A stretch of DNA of 64,000 nucleotides, from the NCBI RefSeq assembly GCF_024295805.1, contig NZ_JANCLX010000006.1, positions 136,849-200,848 of the forward strand. Direction: 5' to 3'. Under the pieces are notes generated by a model, which was not told the origin of the DNA, did no database searches, and saw only the letters and a list, made by a program, of their open reading frames with translations. Source of the stretch: Streptomyces cucumeris. GTDB lineage: Bacteria; Actinomycetota; Actinomycetes; Streptomycetales; Streptomycetaceae. Shown one piece after another: positions 8,195 to 15,868 of this stretch (positions are counted from its first letter, which is position 1; each line of letters opens with the position of its first letter). The position numbers and the translations under genes were made by a program.

Positions 8195-9180
8195 GCGTGC
8201 TCCTCTCCGGACGCGGTGTGCGGAACGCGCCCGGCGGGGACGACCCCGAGGCGGCCGCTGCGGAAGTCGTCGACGGCCTGGGCGATCTCCGCCTTGGTGT
8301 TCATCACGAAGGGTCCGTAGTGCGCGACGGGCTCGCGGATCGGCCGCCCGCCGAGGATCAGGACGTCGAGGTCGGGGGTACGGGCGTCGGGGCGGTCGGT
8401 GGCGGCCACGCTGAGCGCTCCGCCCTGGCCGAGGACGGCGAGCTGATGCGTGTCCAGCGGACGGTTCTCGGCGCCGACCGTGCCCCGCCCGGACAGCGAG
8501 TAGACCAGCGCGTTGAAGTCGGGGCGCCAGGGCAGGTCGAGCCGGGCGCCCGGGCTGAGGGTGGCGTGGATCATGGTGATCGGGGTGAAGGTGCCGCCCG
8601 GGCCCTCATGGCCCGCCATCTCACCGGCGATCACCCGCACCAGCGCACCGCCGTCGGGCGAGGACAGCAGCGTGGCCGCGCGGCCCTCGATGCTCTGGTA
8701 CCGCGGCGGATTCCACTTGTTGGCGCGCGGGAGGTTCACCCAGAGCTGGATGCCGTGGAACAGCCCGCCGGACACCACCAGATGCTCCGGTGGCGCCTCG
8801 ATGTGGAGGATCCCGCCACCGGCGGTCATCCACTGGGTGGCGCCGTCGGCGATCAGACCGCCGCCGCCGTTGGAGTCCTGGTGTTCCATCTGGCCGTCGA
8901 TCATGTAGGTGACGGTCTCGAAGCCCCGGTGGGGGTGCCAGGGGGTGCCCTTGGGCTCACCGGGCGCGTACTCCACCTCGCCCATCTGGTCCATGTGGAT
9001 GAAGGGGTCGAGATCGCGCAGCGAGGCGCCCGCGAAGGCCCGGTACACCGGGAAGCCCTCCCCCTCGAAACCCTGCGGGGCGCCGGTCACGGACCGGACC
9101 GGACGGGCCGGGGCGGTCTGCGGATCGGGGGTGGGGACGCGGGGCAGTTCCAGCGTGTTGGCGACGGTCACGGCGGGCAT
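8191..9180 (-). CDS. Pirin family protein
   Basis: A 329-residue bicupin of the pirin family. The N-terminal cupin carries GTPWHPHRGFETVTYMIDGQMEHQDS (about residues 78-103), with the His-x-His and later Glu metal ligands of pirins. The segment GATQWMTAGGGILH(I)E is the second part of the metal site, and the C-terminal cupin includes ARLDLPWRPDFNALVYSLSG. Bacterial pirins are iron proteins, some with quercetin dioxygenase activity or a role in stress response. A strong GGAGGAG ribosome site precedes the ATG. It heads an operon with the TPR gene and is followed upstream by a TetR regulator on the same strand, with a candidate operator between them. Confidence 0.9.
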   Translation of the reverse strand: MPAVTVANTLELPRVPTPDPQTAPARPVRSVTGAPQGFEGEGFPVYRAFAGASLRDLDPFIHMDQMGEVEYAPGEPKGTPWHPHRGFETVTYMIDGQMEHQDSNGGGGLIADGATQWMTAGGGILHIEAPPEHLVVSGGLFHGIQLWVNLPRANKWNPPRYQSIEGRAATLLSSPDGGALVRVIAGEMAGHEGPGGTFTPITMIHATLSPGARLDLPWRPDFNALVYSLSGRGTVGAENRPLDTHQLAVLGQGGALSVAATDRPDARTPDLDVLILGGRPIREPVAHYGPFVMNTKAEIAQAVDDFRSGRLGVVPAGRVPHTASGEEHA

Positions 9181-9239
9181 GACGCTCTCCTCCTGGCGGA
9201 CGGCGGCCGGCCGGCCAGGACGGCCGACCCTGAGACATC

Positions 9240-9257
9240 TAGTTGAACAGTGAACTA
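9240..9257. promoter_or_regulatory. Candidate operator in front of the pirin gene
   Basis: TAGTTGAACAGTGAACTA is an imperfect palindrome with TAGTT/AACTA arms, about 60 bases before the pirin start in an otherwise GC-rich gap. It is AT-richer than its surroundings and placed where a repressor or -10 region would be. It differs from the GAGAAC-N4-GTTCTC palindrome in front of the TetR gene, so a different regulator may act here. Confidence 0.4.
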
Positions 9258-9324
9258 TCTGCCTTCATTCCCGCCCCACCGGGTTCACCGCCCGCGAGCT
9301 CCGCTCACCCGGGAGTAACCGACA

Positions 9325-9909
9325 TCACCCCGGAGCGACGGCCCGGCGGTCCGCGGCCGACGCCTCCAGCAGCACCCGCGCCGCCTCGCGCGCCTCCCGG
9401 GCGGGCTCGGCCGAACCGCGGATGGCGGCCGCGGTCATGGCCCCCTCGGCGAGCAGCGCCACCTGCCCGGCGAGGGCCGCGGGCCGCCCGGCGTCCGCCA
9501 CCAGACGGCCCAGGTACGCCCGGAACGCCTCCTTGTGCGCACGGGCGGCCTCCGCCACCGCCGGGGTGGTGGCGCCCAGCTCACCGAAGGAGTTGATGAA
9601 GCCGCATCCCCGGAAGTCCGGTGCGGCGAACCAGCCGTGCAGCCAGTCGAAGACCGCCAGGATGCGCGCCCCCGGGTCCTCCTCGGCCTCCACCTGGCGG
9701 GCCAGCGCCTCCCGCCAGCGGATGTCGCGCCGTCTCAGATACGCCTCGACCAGCTCCCCCTTGGACGGAAAGAGCTGATAGAGACGTTTGAGGGAGACCT
9801 GTGAGGCGTTCCGGATCTCATCCATGCCCACGCTCTGCACCCCGCGGCCGTAGAACAGCGCCTCCGCGGCGTCGAGCACACGGGCCCTGGCCGGCTCCTG
9901 GTCCCTCAC
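9325..9909 (-). CDS. TetR/AcrR-family repressor (YxaF/LmrA-like)
   Basis: A 194-residue TetR-type regulator. The N-terminal DNA-binding domain is clear: RVLDAAEALFYGRGVQSVGMDEIRNASQVSLKRLYQLFPSKGELVEAYL (about residues 9-58). The C-terminal ligand domain contains FRGCGFINSFGELG, typical of the YxaF/LmrA subgroup that senses flavonoids or drugs. A GTG start at 9909 follows a purine-rich ribosome site. A perfect GAGAAC-N4-GTTCTC palindrome at 9925-9940 overlaps its likely promoter, so it should be autoregulated. The same palindrome occurs twice before the DUF1348 gene near 28.5 kb, giving a candidate distant target. Confidence 0.9.
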   Translation of the reverse strand: MRDQEPARARVLDAAEALFYGRGVQSVGMDEIRNASQVSLKRLYQLFPSKGELVEAYLRRRDIRWREALARQVEAEEDPGARILAVFDWLHGWFAAPDFRGCGFINSFGELGATTPAVAEAARAHKEAFRAYLGRLVADAGRPAALAGQVALLAEGAMTAAAIRGSAEPAREAREAARVLLEASAADRRAVAPG

Positions 9910-9923
9910 GGGTCACCCCCACC

Positions 9924-9941
9924 TGAGAACTGTCGTTCTCA
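9924..9941. promoter_or_regulatory. Autoregulatory operator of the TetR gene
   Basis: TGAGAAC and GTTCTCA form a perfect 7-base-pair inverted repeat with a 4-base spacer (TGTC), ending 15 bases before the TetR start codon. Read on the gene's strand the core is GAGAACGACAGTTCTC, almost identical to the two sites at 28455 and 28491. Confidence 0.75.
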
Positions 9942-10024
9942 TACGGTACCGCGCACCCCGGACCGGTCCGCCGGGCGCGCACCCCTCGCGCCCGGCGGTA
10001 CCTCTCCCCTCACCCGGCCCGGCT

Positions 10025-11332
10025 TCAGCCCTCGCGCAGGTCCTTCACCCGGCGGATCTTGCCCACCGAGCGCTCCAGGGTCTCCGGATCCACGACCGCG
10101 ACCTCGGCCGTGACCCCGACCCCGTCCTTGATCCCCCGGGCGATCGTCGCGGCCGCGGCCTCGCGCTGTTCACCACCGGTTCCCGGGCGGGCCTCGACAC
10201 GGACCGTCATCCGGTCCATCCGGCCGGCCCGGGTCAGCTCCACCTGGAAGTGCGGCGCCACCGCCGGGACCCGCAGCACGATCTCCTCGATCTGGCTGGG
10301 GAAGACGTTCACCCCGCGCACGATGAGCATGTCGTCGCAGCGGCCGGTGATCTTCTGGATACGGCGGAACGCCGGACGGGCCGTACCGGGCAGCAGCCGG
10401 GTGAGATCCCGGGTGCGGTAGCGGATGACCGGCAGCGCCTCCTTGGTGAGGGTGGTGAAGGCGAGCTCGCCCTCCTCGCCGTCGGGCATCACCTCACCGG
10501 TGAACGGATCGACGACCTCCGGGTAGAAGTGGTCCTCCCACACATGCAGACCGTCCTTGGTCTCCACGCACTCCTGCGCCACCCCGGGCCCGATCACCTC
10601 GGAGAGCCCGTATATGTCCACCGCATGGATGTCCATGCGGTCCTCGATCTCGCGGCGCATCTCCTCGGTCCACGGCTCGGCGCCGAACACCCCGACCCGC
10701 AGCGAGGTGGTCCGCGGATCCACGCCCTGGCGCTCGAACTCATCGAGGAGCGTGAGCATGTAGGAGGGCGTGATCATGATGATCTCGGGTGCGAAGTCCT
10801 GGATGATCTGCACCTGACGCGCGGTCATGCCCCCGGATGCGGGGATGACGGTACAGCCGAGCCGCTCCGCCCCGTAGTGCGCGCCCAGACCTCCGGTGAA
10901 CAGGCCGTACCCGTAGGAGACATGGACCTTGTGGCCGGGGCGGCCGCCCGCCGCGCGCAGCGAACGGGCCACCACATCCGCCCACATCGACAGGTCGTTC
11001 TCGGTGTAGCCGACGACGGTGGGTCTGCCGGTGGTGCCGCTGGAGGCGTGGACGCGGCGCACCTCGCTCTGGTCCACGGCGAACATCCCGAAGGGATAGG
11101 TGTCCCGCAAATCGGCCTTGGTGGTGAAGGGGAACCGGGCCAGGTCCTCCAGGGTGCGGCAGTCCTCCGGAACCACTCCGGCCGCGCGGAACTTCTCGCG
11201 GTACAGCTCCACGTTGTCGTACGCATGGCGCAAGGTGGCGCGCAGCCGGGTCAACTGGAGGTCCCTCAGCTCCGCGCGGCTCATCCGCTCAGCGGCGTCC
11301 AGCAGTTCGGGGGGTGGTGGGGTGCCGGTCAC
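10025..11332 (-). CDS. paaK: Phenylacetate-CoA ligase
   Basis: A 435-residue AMP-forming ligase that activates phenylacetate to phenylacetyl-CoA with ATP and CoA, the entry step of aerobic phenylacetate breakdown. The AMP-binding loop is RRVHASSGTTGRPTVVGYT (about residues 96-114). The PaaK-type domains follow: YGLSEVIGPGVAQEC, ELAFTTLTKEALPVIRYRTRDL (hinge region) and the C-terminal GRCDDMLIVRGVNVFPSQIEE. Length and motif order match the family. The GTG start overlaps the paaI stop (GTGA), and a GGAGGGACC ribosome site lies just before it. No paaABCDE epoxidase genes are in the window, so the rest of the pathway must be elsewhere. Confidence 0.93.
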   Translation of the reverse strand: MTGTPPPPELLDAAERMSRAELRDLQLTRLRATLRHAYDNVELYREKFRAAGVVPEDCRTLEDLARFPFTTKADLRDTYPFGMFAVDQSEVRRVHASSGTTGRPTVVGYTENDLSMWADVVARSLRAAGGRPGHKVHVSYGYGLFTGGLGAHYGAERLGCTVIPASGGMTARQVQIIQDFAPEIIMITPSYMLTLLDEFERQGVDPRTTSLRVGVFGAEPWTEEMRREIEDRMDIHAVDIYGLSEVIGPGVAQECVETKDGLHVWEDHFYPEVVDPFTGEVMPDGEEGELAFTTLTKEALPVIRYRTRDLTRLLPGTARPAFRRIQKITGRCDDMLIVRGVNVFPSQIEEIVLRVPAVAPHFQVELTRAGRMDRMTVRVEARPGTGGEQREAAAATIARGIKDGVGVTAEVAVVDPETLERSVGKIRRVKDLREG

Positions 11333-11766
11333 GGTCCCTCCCCCGGCTCGGTCGCACGGCGGGCGAGGGTGCGGCTGCGGCCCCGGAACTCGGCGATCAC
11401 CTCGTCGCCGCGGCGCACCGTCACATCGTAGACACCGCTGCGCCCGTAGCGGGTGCGCTCCTCGGCGGTGGCCTCCAGTACATCGCCCTCACGGGCGGGG
11501 GCGACGAAGGTGATGTCGGCACCGGCGGCGAGGGTCACCGGGCCGTGGCTGTTGCATGCGCAGGCGAACGCCGTGTCCGCGAGCAGGAAGACATAGCCGC
11601 CATGGGCGATGCCGTGTCCGTTCACCATCGAGGCGGTCACGGTCATCCCGAGCACCGCCGCACCGTCCCCCGTCTTCAGCAGTTCGATACCCAGCCCGCG
11701 GGACGCCCGGTCCGCGGCGAACATCTCCTCCACCGGCCCGACGGCCGCGTATCCGGAGCCTGTCAC
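11329..11766 (-). CDS. paaI: Hydroxyphenylacetyl-CoA thioesterase PaaI (hot-dog fold)
   Basis: A hot-dog thioesterase that in the phenylacetate pathway releases CoA from stalled or hydroxylated intermediates. Family features are MFAADRASRGLGIELL at the N-terminus, VNGHGIAHGGYVFLLADTAFA (catalytic segment with Asn/His/Gly-Gly and the aspartate), and a C-terminal KGRSRTL-like strand. The frame is open to an ATG at 11802. I prefer the GTG at 11766 because it has a GGTGGAG ribosome site six bases upstream, and because the ATG lies inside a palindrome that looks like an operator. This gives 145 residues, close to the family norm. It is translationally coupled to paaK. Confidence 0.85.
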   Translation of the reverse strand: MTGSGYAAVGPVEEMFAADRASRGLGIELLKTGDGAAVLGMTVTASMVNGHGIAHGGYVFLLADTAFACACNSHGPVTLAAGADITFVAPAREGDVLEATAEERTRYGRSGVYDVTVRRGDEVIAEFRGRSRTLARRATEPGEGP

Positions 11767-11792
11767 CTGGTTCTCCACCGCCTTCAGATACC

Positions 11793-11808
11793 GACCGAAC
11801 ATTCGGTC
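11793..11808. promoter_or_regulatory. Candidate operator of the paaI-paaK operon
   Basis: GACCGAA and TTCGGTC form a perfect 7-base-pair inverted repeat around a 2-base centre, 27 bases upstream of the preferred paaI start. The ACCG...CGGT core is the type seen in operators of TetR-family PaaR repressors. The paaR gene itself is not in the window. Confidence 0.5.
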
Positions 11809-11967
11809 TCCGCCAGAGTGCGCACCAGTAATCCAGCATCCGCCCTGGCTGTCAAGGGTTCGCGCATCGCGCCGCCGGGACGCTGAACGATCCGCCCGGC
11901 GCGTCCGTATCCGTGGGTGTCACGCCTCGCCACCGCCCGTTCCGGACACGCCACGAGAGGGCCCCTC

Positions 11968-12486
11968 ATGGACGCTTGCCCCCACCCGGTCCGCACCGCC
12001 GCCACCGGAGCGGGGCGCGCCCGGTCCCGCCCCGGCCCGCGTCTGACACCGGTGGTGGCGGCGGTGTGCGGAGTGCTCACCGTCGCGGGGTGCGGTGGCG
12101 GCGGTGCGGATGAGGCCACCGCGGAGACCGGACGGCGCGGCGCGGACCGGCCGGGCGCCACCGCGAAGGCCACACCGAGACCGGCGACGGTGGAGAAGCT
12201 GGCCTCGGCCGTCGGCTGCAAGCCGCAGTTCACCGTGGACGTCGACGACTACCGCCAGGCGGTGTGCAAGACCTCCCGCGGCAAGTACCTCCTCCTGGAC
12301 TTCGTCAAGGCCAAGGGGCAGCGCGACTGGCTGGAGACGGCGCAGATGTACGGCGGGGTGTACCTCATCGGCAATCGCTGGGTGCTCTCGTCGTCCCCGC
12401 GGAAGAACATGGAGGAGCTGCGCGAACGGTTCGGCGGCACCATCGAGGACACCACCTCGCACGGCGCCTCCCCCGGCGGGCGGTGA
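11968..12486 (+). CDS. Lipoprotein of unknown function, paralogue of the one at 23680
   Basis: A 172-residue predicted lipoprotein: a basic N-terminus, a hydrophobic stretch and a lipobox (LTVAGC) near residue 43, then a low-complexity linker. The mature domain (about 75 residues) starts LASAVGCKPQF and runs through KAKGQRDWLETAQMYGGVYLIGNRWVLSS. The same pattern (AIGCK, two spaced cysteines, TAKGQHEWLATSKDYGGTYLVGKRW) occurs in the lipoprotein at 23680-24222, so the two are clearly homologous. The two conserved cysteines could form a disulfide outside the membrane. Function is unknown. The ATG at 11968 has a GAGAGG ribosome site; the open frame upstream lacks one. Confidence 0.78.
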   Translation: MDACPHPVRTAATGAGRARSRPGPRLTPVVAAVCGVLTVAGCGGGGADEATAETGRRGADRPGATAKATPRPATVEKLASAVGCKPQFTVDVDDYRQAVCKTSRGKYLLLDFVKAKGQRDWLETAQMYGGVYLIGNRWVLSSSPRKNMEELRERFGGTIEDTTSHGASPGGR

Positions 12487-12514
12487 GCACGCGGCCGCGC
12501 CGCCCGGGAAACAC

Positions 12515-13951
12515 TCAGCCCGCGGCCCCCAGATGGTGGGTGGCGTACGAGCGCCACGGCCGCCACCGCGCGGCCGTCTCCGGGTCCACCTCCGTACCCG
12601 GCGGCAGGAGCAGCACATCGGGATCGCCCAGCGCGCGCATCCGGATGTATCCGGCGGTGCGCGGTCCGATGCCGTCGAGGTTGAGCAGCTCCTTCTCCGC
12701 CTGGTCACGGTCGGCCCCGGCGTCCAGCGGCACGGTGCCGTCGGCGAGCGCGGTGACCAGCGCGCGCAGCGCCGCACGCCGCGGCGCGGAGGGGACCGGC
12801 TCCTCCAGCGCGGCCCCTGCCAGGGTGTCGGTGCCGGGGAAGAGATGGGTCAGTCCCCCGCTGGGCGTCGCCAGCGGCTGCCCGTACGCGCTGACGAGCG
12901 CGGCGCCGTGGGCCCGCGCCTCCTCGGGCGAAAGCTGTTCGCCGAGGACGGCGCGGACGGCCAGTTCCCGCGGATCGGCCGCGCCCGGGGAACGCAGCCC
13001 CGGCCGGGCGGCCACCAGGGGCGCCAACAGCGGATCGGCTCCGAGGTGTTCGGCCACCGCGTACGGATCGGCGTCGAGGTCGAACAGCCGCCGCATCCGC
13101 TGGGTGGCCGTGGTCAGATCGCGCAGCTCCGTCAGACACAGCCGGCACTCCAGCCAGCCGTCACCGGGGCGCTCGTCGACCTCGGCGACGCCATGGCCGT
13201 GCGGCAGCCGCAGGGTGCGCCGGTAGGTGCGGGCGCCCCGTTCGCCGACCACCTCCTCCACCCCGGCGACGGCGTGCCGCGCGAGCTGGTCGAACAACGC
13301 GGCCGCGGCGTACGGTCCGCGGAAGGCCAGCCGCAGGGGCACCCCGCCGTAGAACGACCGCGGCGCCACCGGGCCGAACCGTGAGGCATGGCCGGGCCGG
13401 GCCTCGCGCAGCCCGGTCGGGGTGATGGCGTAGATCTCCTTGATGGTGTCGTTGAACTGCCGCACACTCGCGAACCCCGCCGCGAACGCGATCTCCGCGA
13501 CCTGCATCCGCGTGGTCTGGAGGAGGATCCGGGCGGTGTGGGCACGCTGGGCGCGGGCGAGCGCGATCGGTCCGGCGCCCAGTTCCGCGTTGAGCTGCCG
13601 CTGCACCTGGCGCGGGCTGTAGCCCAGCCGGTGGGCCAGTCCCGCCACGCCCTCGCGGTCCACCACCCCGTCGCCGATCATCCGCATCGCGCGGCCGACC
13701 ACATCGGCGCGGGTGTTCCACGCGGCCGAGCCCGGTACGGCGTCGGGACGGCAGCGGCGGCACGCCCGGAACCCCTCGCCCTGCGCGGCCGCCGCCGTGG
13801 GGAAGAAACGCACGTTCTTCTGCCGGGGCGTGGTCGCGGGACAGCTCGGACGGCAGTAGATACCGGTCGTGGCCACGGCGAAGAAGAACTCACCGTCGAA
13901 CCGCGCGTCCCGGCCACGCACCGCCTCGTACTTACCGTCTGCCGTCGTCAC
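12515..13951 (-). CDS. Ada-type regulator fused to an AlkA-like DNA-3-methyladenine glycosylase, probably catalytically altered
   Basis: About 478 residues from the GTG at 13951. Three parts in order: an Ada methyl-phosphotriester domain with four zinc cysteines (about 33, 37, 64, 67), an AraC-type helix-turn-helix (SPRQVQRQLNAELGAGPIALARAQRAHTARILLQTTRMQVAEIAFAAGFASVRQFN), and an AlkA-like glycosylase domain with LNLDGIGPRTAGYIRMRAL as the helix-hairpin-helix. Related proteins sense DNA methylation damage, switch on repair genes and excise alkylated bases. Oddly, the segment after GDPDVLLLPPG is about 10 residues shorter than in E. coli AlkA, and the catalytic aspartate (in LPDDYLIKQ of E. 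coli) has no clear equivalent. The end HHLG also departs from the usual HHLW. Confidence 0.85.
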   Translation of the reverse strand: MTTADGKYEAVRGRDARFDGEFFFAVATTGIYCRPSCPATTPRQKNVRFFPTAAAAQGEGFRACRRCRPDAVPGSAAWNTRADVVGRAMRMIGDGVVDREGVAGLAHRLGYSPRQVQRQLNAELGAGPIALARAQRAHTARILLQTTRMQVAEIAFAAGFASVRQFNDTIKEIYAITPTGLREARPGHASRFGPVAPRSFYGGVPLRLAFRGPYAAAALFDQLARHAVAGVEEVVGERGARTYRRTLRLPHGHGVAEVDERPGDGWLECRLCLTELRDLTTATQRMRRLFDLDADPYAVAEHLGADPLLAPLVAARPGLRSPGAADPRELAVRAVLGEQLSPEEARAHGAALVSAYGQPLATPSGGLTHLFPGTDTLAGAALEEPVPSAPRRAALRALVTALADGTVPLDAGADRDQAEKELLNLDGIGPRTAGYIRMRALGDPDVLLLPPGTEVDPETAARWRPWRSYATHHLGAAG

Positions 13952-14034
13952 CTTTCCACTGTGCCCCGGTCCGGGGCATGGCGCTGGCGGAAATCGGACA
14001 TGGCGTTCACCGCTGTCCACGACCGTCGCGGCGG

Positions 14035-14604
14035 TCAGGACACGCCCGACAGCCGGGCGGCCCGCTCCCTGAGTTCCCGCTCGGTGCGCAGCCCCTTGCG
14101 GAGCATCAGCAGCAGTGCGGTCACCAGCAGGGTGAAGAACACGATCGGTGCCAGCAGGGCGGGGGCACCGGCATTCACCGCGTGCACCGCCATGACGGCG
14201 ATACCGAACACCATCACCACCAGGACCGCGATCAGCTTGGGGAGATTGCGCTCACCCCGGATCATCTCGGCGTGGTTCCGGGCGGCACGGGCGCTGAGTC
14301 CATGGAACGCCGGGTGCTCGGCGACCACCTCGACCGGGGTGCCGGGGGCCAGCGCCTCCTGACCCGCCGCCGGGTCCGGGTCCGGTACGAAGATCCGGTA
14401 CCGGACGGCCTTCTGCCCCCGGGTGCGCAGATAGCGGTAGCCGAAGGCGGTGGCCAGGTACACGGCGTCGTCCGGAGGCAGTTTGACGTTGGAGATCTCC
14501 ACTCGCGGGCTGCCGTCGAAGAGCGGGGCACACCGTCCCCAGCGCTCCTGGCGCACCCGCCGCTTCTGATCCGAGACGGGTTCACGCCGTTCGCCCCCGG
14601 CCAT
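14035..14604 (-). CDS. Membrane protein of unknown function
   Basis: A 189-residue protein with a soluble N-terminal half and two adjacent hydrophobic segments near residues 125-145 (LIAVLVVMVFGIAVMAVHAV) and 150-170 (LLAPIVFFTLLVTALLLML), followed by a charged tail (RKGLRTERELRERAARL). I do not recognise the family. The ATG at 14604 has a GAGGAG ribosome site 10 bases upstream and is preferred to one 17 codons earlier. It reads away from the DUF4142/DUF1996/sigma genes across a 600-base gap, so it may share a promoter region with them. Confidence 0.6.
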   Translation of the reverse strand: MAGGERREPVSDQKRRVRQERWGRCAPLFDGSPRVEISNVKLPPDDAVYLATAFGYRYLRTRGQKAVRYRIFVPDPDPAAGQEALAPGTPVEVVAEHPAFHGLSARAARNHAEMIRGERNLPKLIAVLVVMVFGIAVMAVHAVNAGAPALLAPIVFFTLLVTALLLMLRKGLRTERELRERAARLSGVS

Positions 14605-15204
14605 GTGCCGCTCCTCACCGTTGTGCCCGGCCTTCCGGCCGCCTGTGCGCGGCACAGGCTACCTCCGGGGTGAACGGGGGAACACACCAGGTCAGGGACG
14701 GGTGACACAAGGGGCCGCCATACGGCCGAACGGAACGTGCTGGACGCGGTGTTGGAGCCGTTCACGGCCCCGGGGAACCACCCGTCTGTCCCCTTTCTTT
14801 TATAGTCGCCGATTTACGGCGGAGCCGGACCATCACTCCACCCTGAACACACACGGCCTTTCTCAGGAGACTCGGTCACTTCGGACGCGTGACAGCGGGC
14901 CAGGGGGGAGCGGACCCCGGCCCGCGGGAGTAACGGTTCGAAGATCGATGTCGCTGTTCGCATCACAGATGCCCTTCGGACGGGGACGGCTTCTCCCCGT
15001 TGTACGGACGGCACCGGCGATGTGCTCAACGCGCCGGAAAAAAATTTCCGGGGCCGCCATGGACGTGGCGGCCGAAGGTCGACCGCGCAGGGTACCAGTC
15101 GGTAACGATGGTTGTCCCGGGTTTATTCGTTAGTGATGAGGTCTCCACGTCCGGGCCACACCAGGCACTAGCGTCCGGTGTCACTCCGAAGCAAGGAGGG
15201 CGCT
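14605..15204. other. 600-base intergenic region between divergent genes, with two hairpins
   Basis: No convincing gene was found. It includes an AT-rich patch near 14798-14818 (CTTTTATAG), a hairpin at 14980-15000 (ACGGGGA/TCCCCGT) and another at 15034-15051 (CCGGAAA, four A, TTTCCGG). The second is unusual here because it is A/T-centred and could end transcription or be a leader element of the DUF4142 operon. The AT-richer GGTAAC...TTTATTCGTTAG stretch at 15102-15134 is a plausible promoter region, but I cannot assign a sigma type. Confidence 0.4.
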
Positions 15205-15855
15205 GTGCGATCAACCTTCGTCAGCAGATCCATCGCATCCAGCCGAACCATCGGCACAGGCCTCATCATTGGGGCACTCGCCATGACACTCGCGGCGATC
15301 CTCATCCCCGTGCAGCTGTTCGGTGAGAGCAGCGCCGCATCGTCACTGCCGCCCGGCGTCATTGACGACGGTGGCGGCACGGTCAGCACCCAGTACGGGC
15401 CGCTCACCGCCCTGGACCGGGACTTCGTCCGCAAGGTGAAGCTCGCCGGCCTCTGGGAGCTCCCCTCCGGCCGGGAGGCCCAGGAGCGCGGCACCAAGGA
15501 CTCCGTGAAGACCGCGGGTGAGCACCTCATCGAGGGCCACACCGAACTCGACCGCCGCGCCAACGAGGTGGGACGGGCACTGGGGATCGATCTGCCCAAC
15601 CAGCCCAATGAGCAGCAGCAGGGCTGGCTCAACCAGATGAACAGCGCCCCGAGCAGCGCCGAGTTCGAGCGGCTGTTCGCGAACCTGCTCCGCGCCGCAC
15701 ACGGGAAGGTGTTCTCGCTGGTCGCCAAGATCCGGGCCGAGAGCGAGAACTCCATGGTGCGATCACTGGCCACCAGGGCCAACACCATCGTTCTCGACCA
15801 CATCACGGTCCTCGAGGACACCGGGCTCGTCGACTACGACGCCCTCAACGACTAA
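15205..15855 (+). CDS. DUF4142 domain protein, secreted or membrane-anchored
   Basis: A 216-residue protein with a hydrophobic segment near residues 17-40 (GLIIGALAMTLAAILIPVQLF) that works as a signal anchor. The helical DUF4142 domain follows: LTALDRDFVRKVKLAGLWELPSGREAQERG, then VKTAGEHLIEGHTELDRRANEVGRALGI, and a last part ending in RATNTIVLDHITVLE-like helices. DUF4142 proteins are four-helix, extracytoplasmic and of unknown function. The start is the GTG at 15205 with AAGGAGGGC five bases upstream; earlier in-frame codons lack a ribosome site. It precedes the DUF1996 gene by 13 bases, forming an operon with it and the ECF sigma gene. Confidence 0.75.
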   Translation: MRSTFVSRSIASSRTIGTGLIIGALAMTLAAILIPVQLFGESSAASSLPPGVIDDGGGTVSTQYGPLTALDRDFVRKVKLAGLWELPSGREAQERGTKDSVKTAGEHLIEGHTELDRRANEVGRALGIDLPNQPNEQQQGWLNQMNSAPSSAEFERLFANLLRAAHGKVFSLVAKIRAESENSMVRSLATRANTIVLDHITVLEDTGLVDYDALND

Positions 15856-15868
15856 GTGAAGTGATCTC

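Noticed and set aside
14948..15133. Short ORF upstream of the DUF4142 gene
   Set aside because: It crosses the hairpin at 15034-15051 and has no ribosome site; more likely leader sequence.
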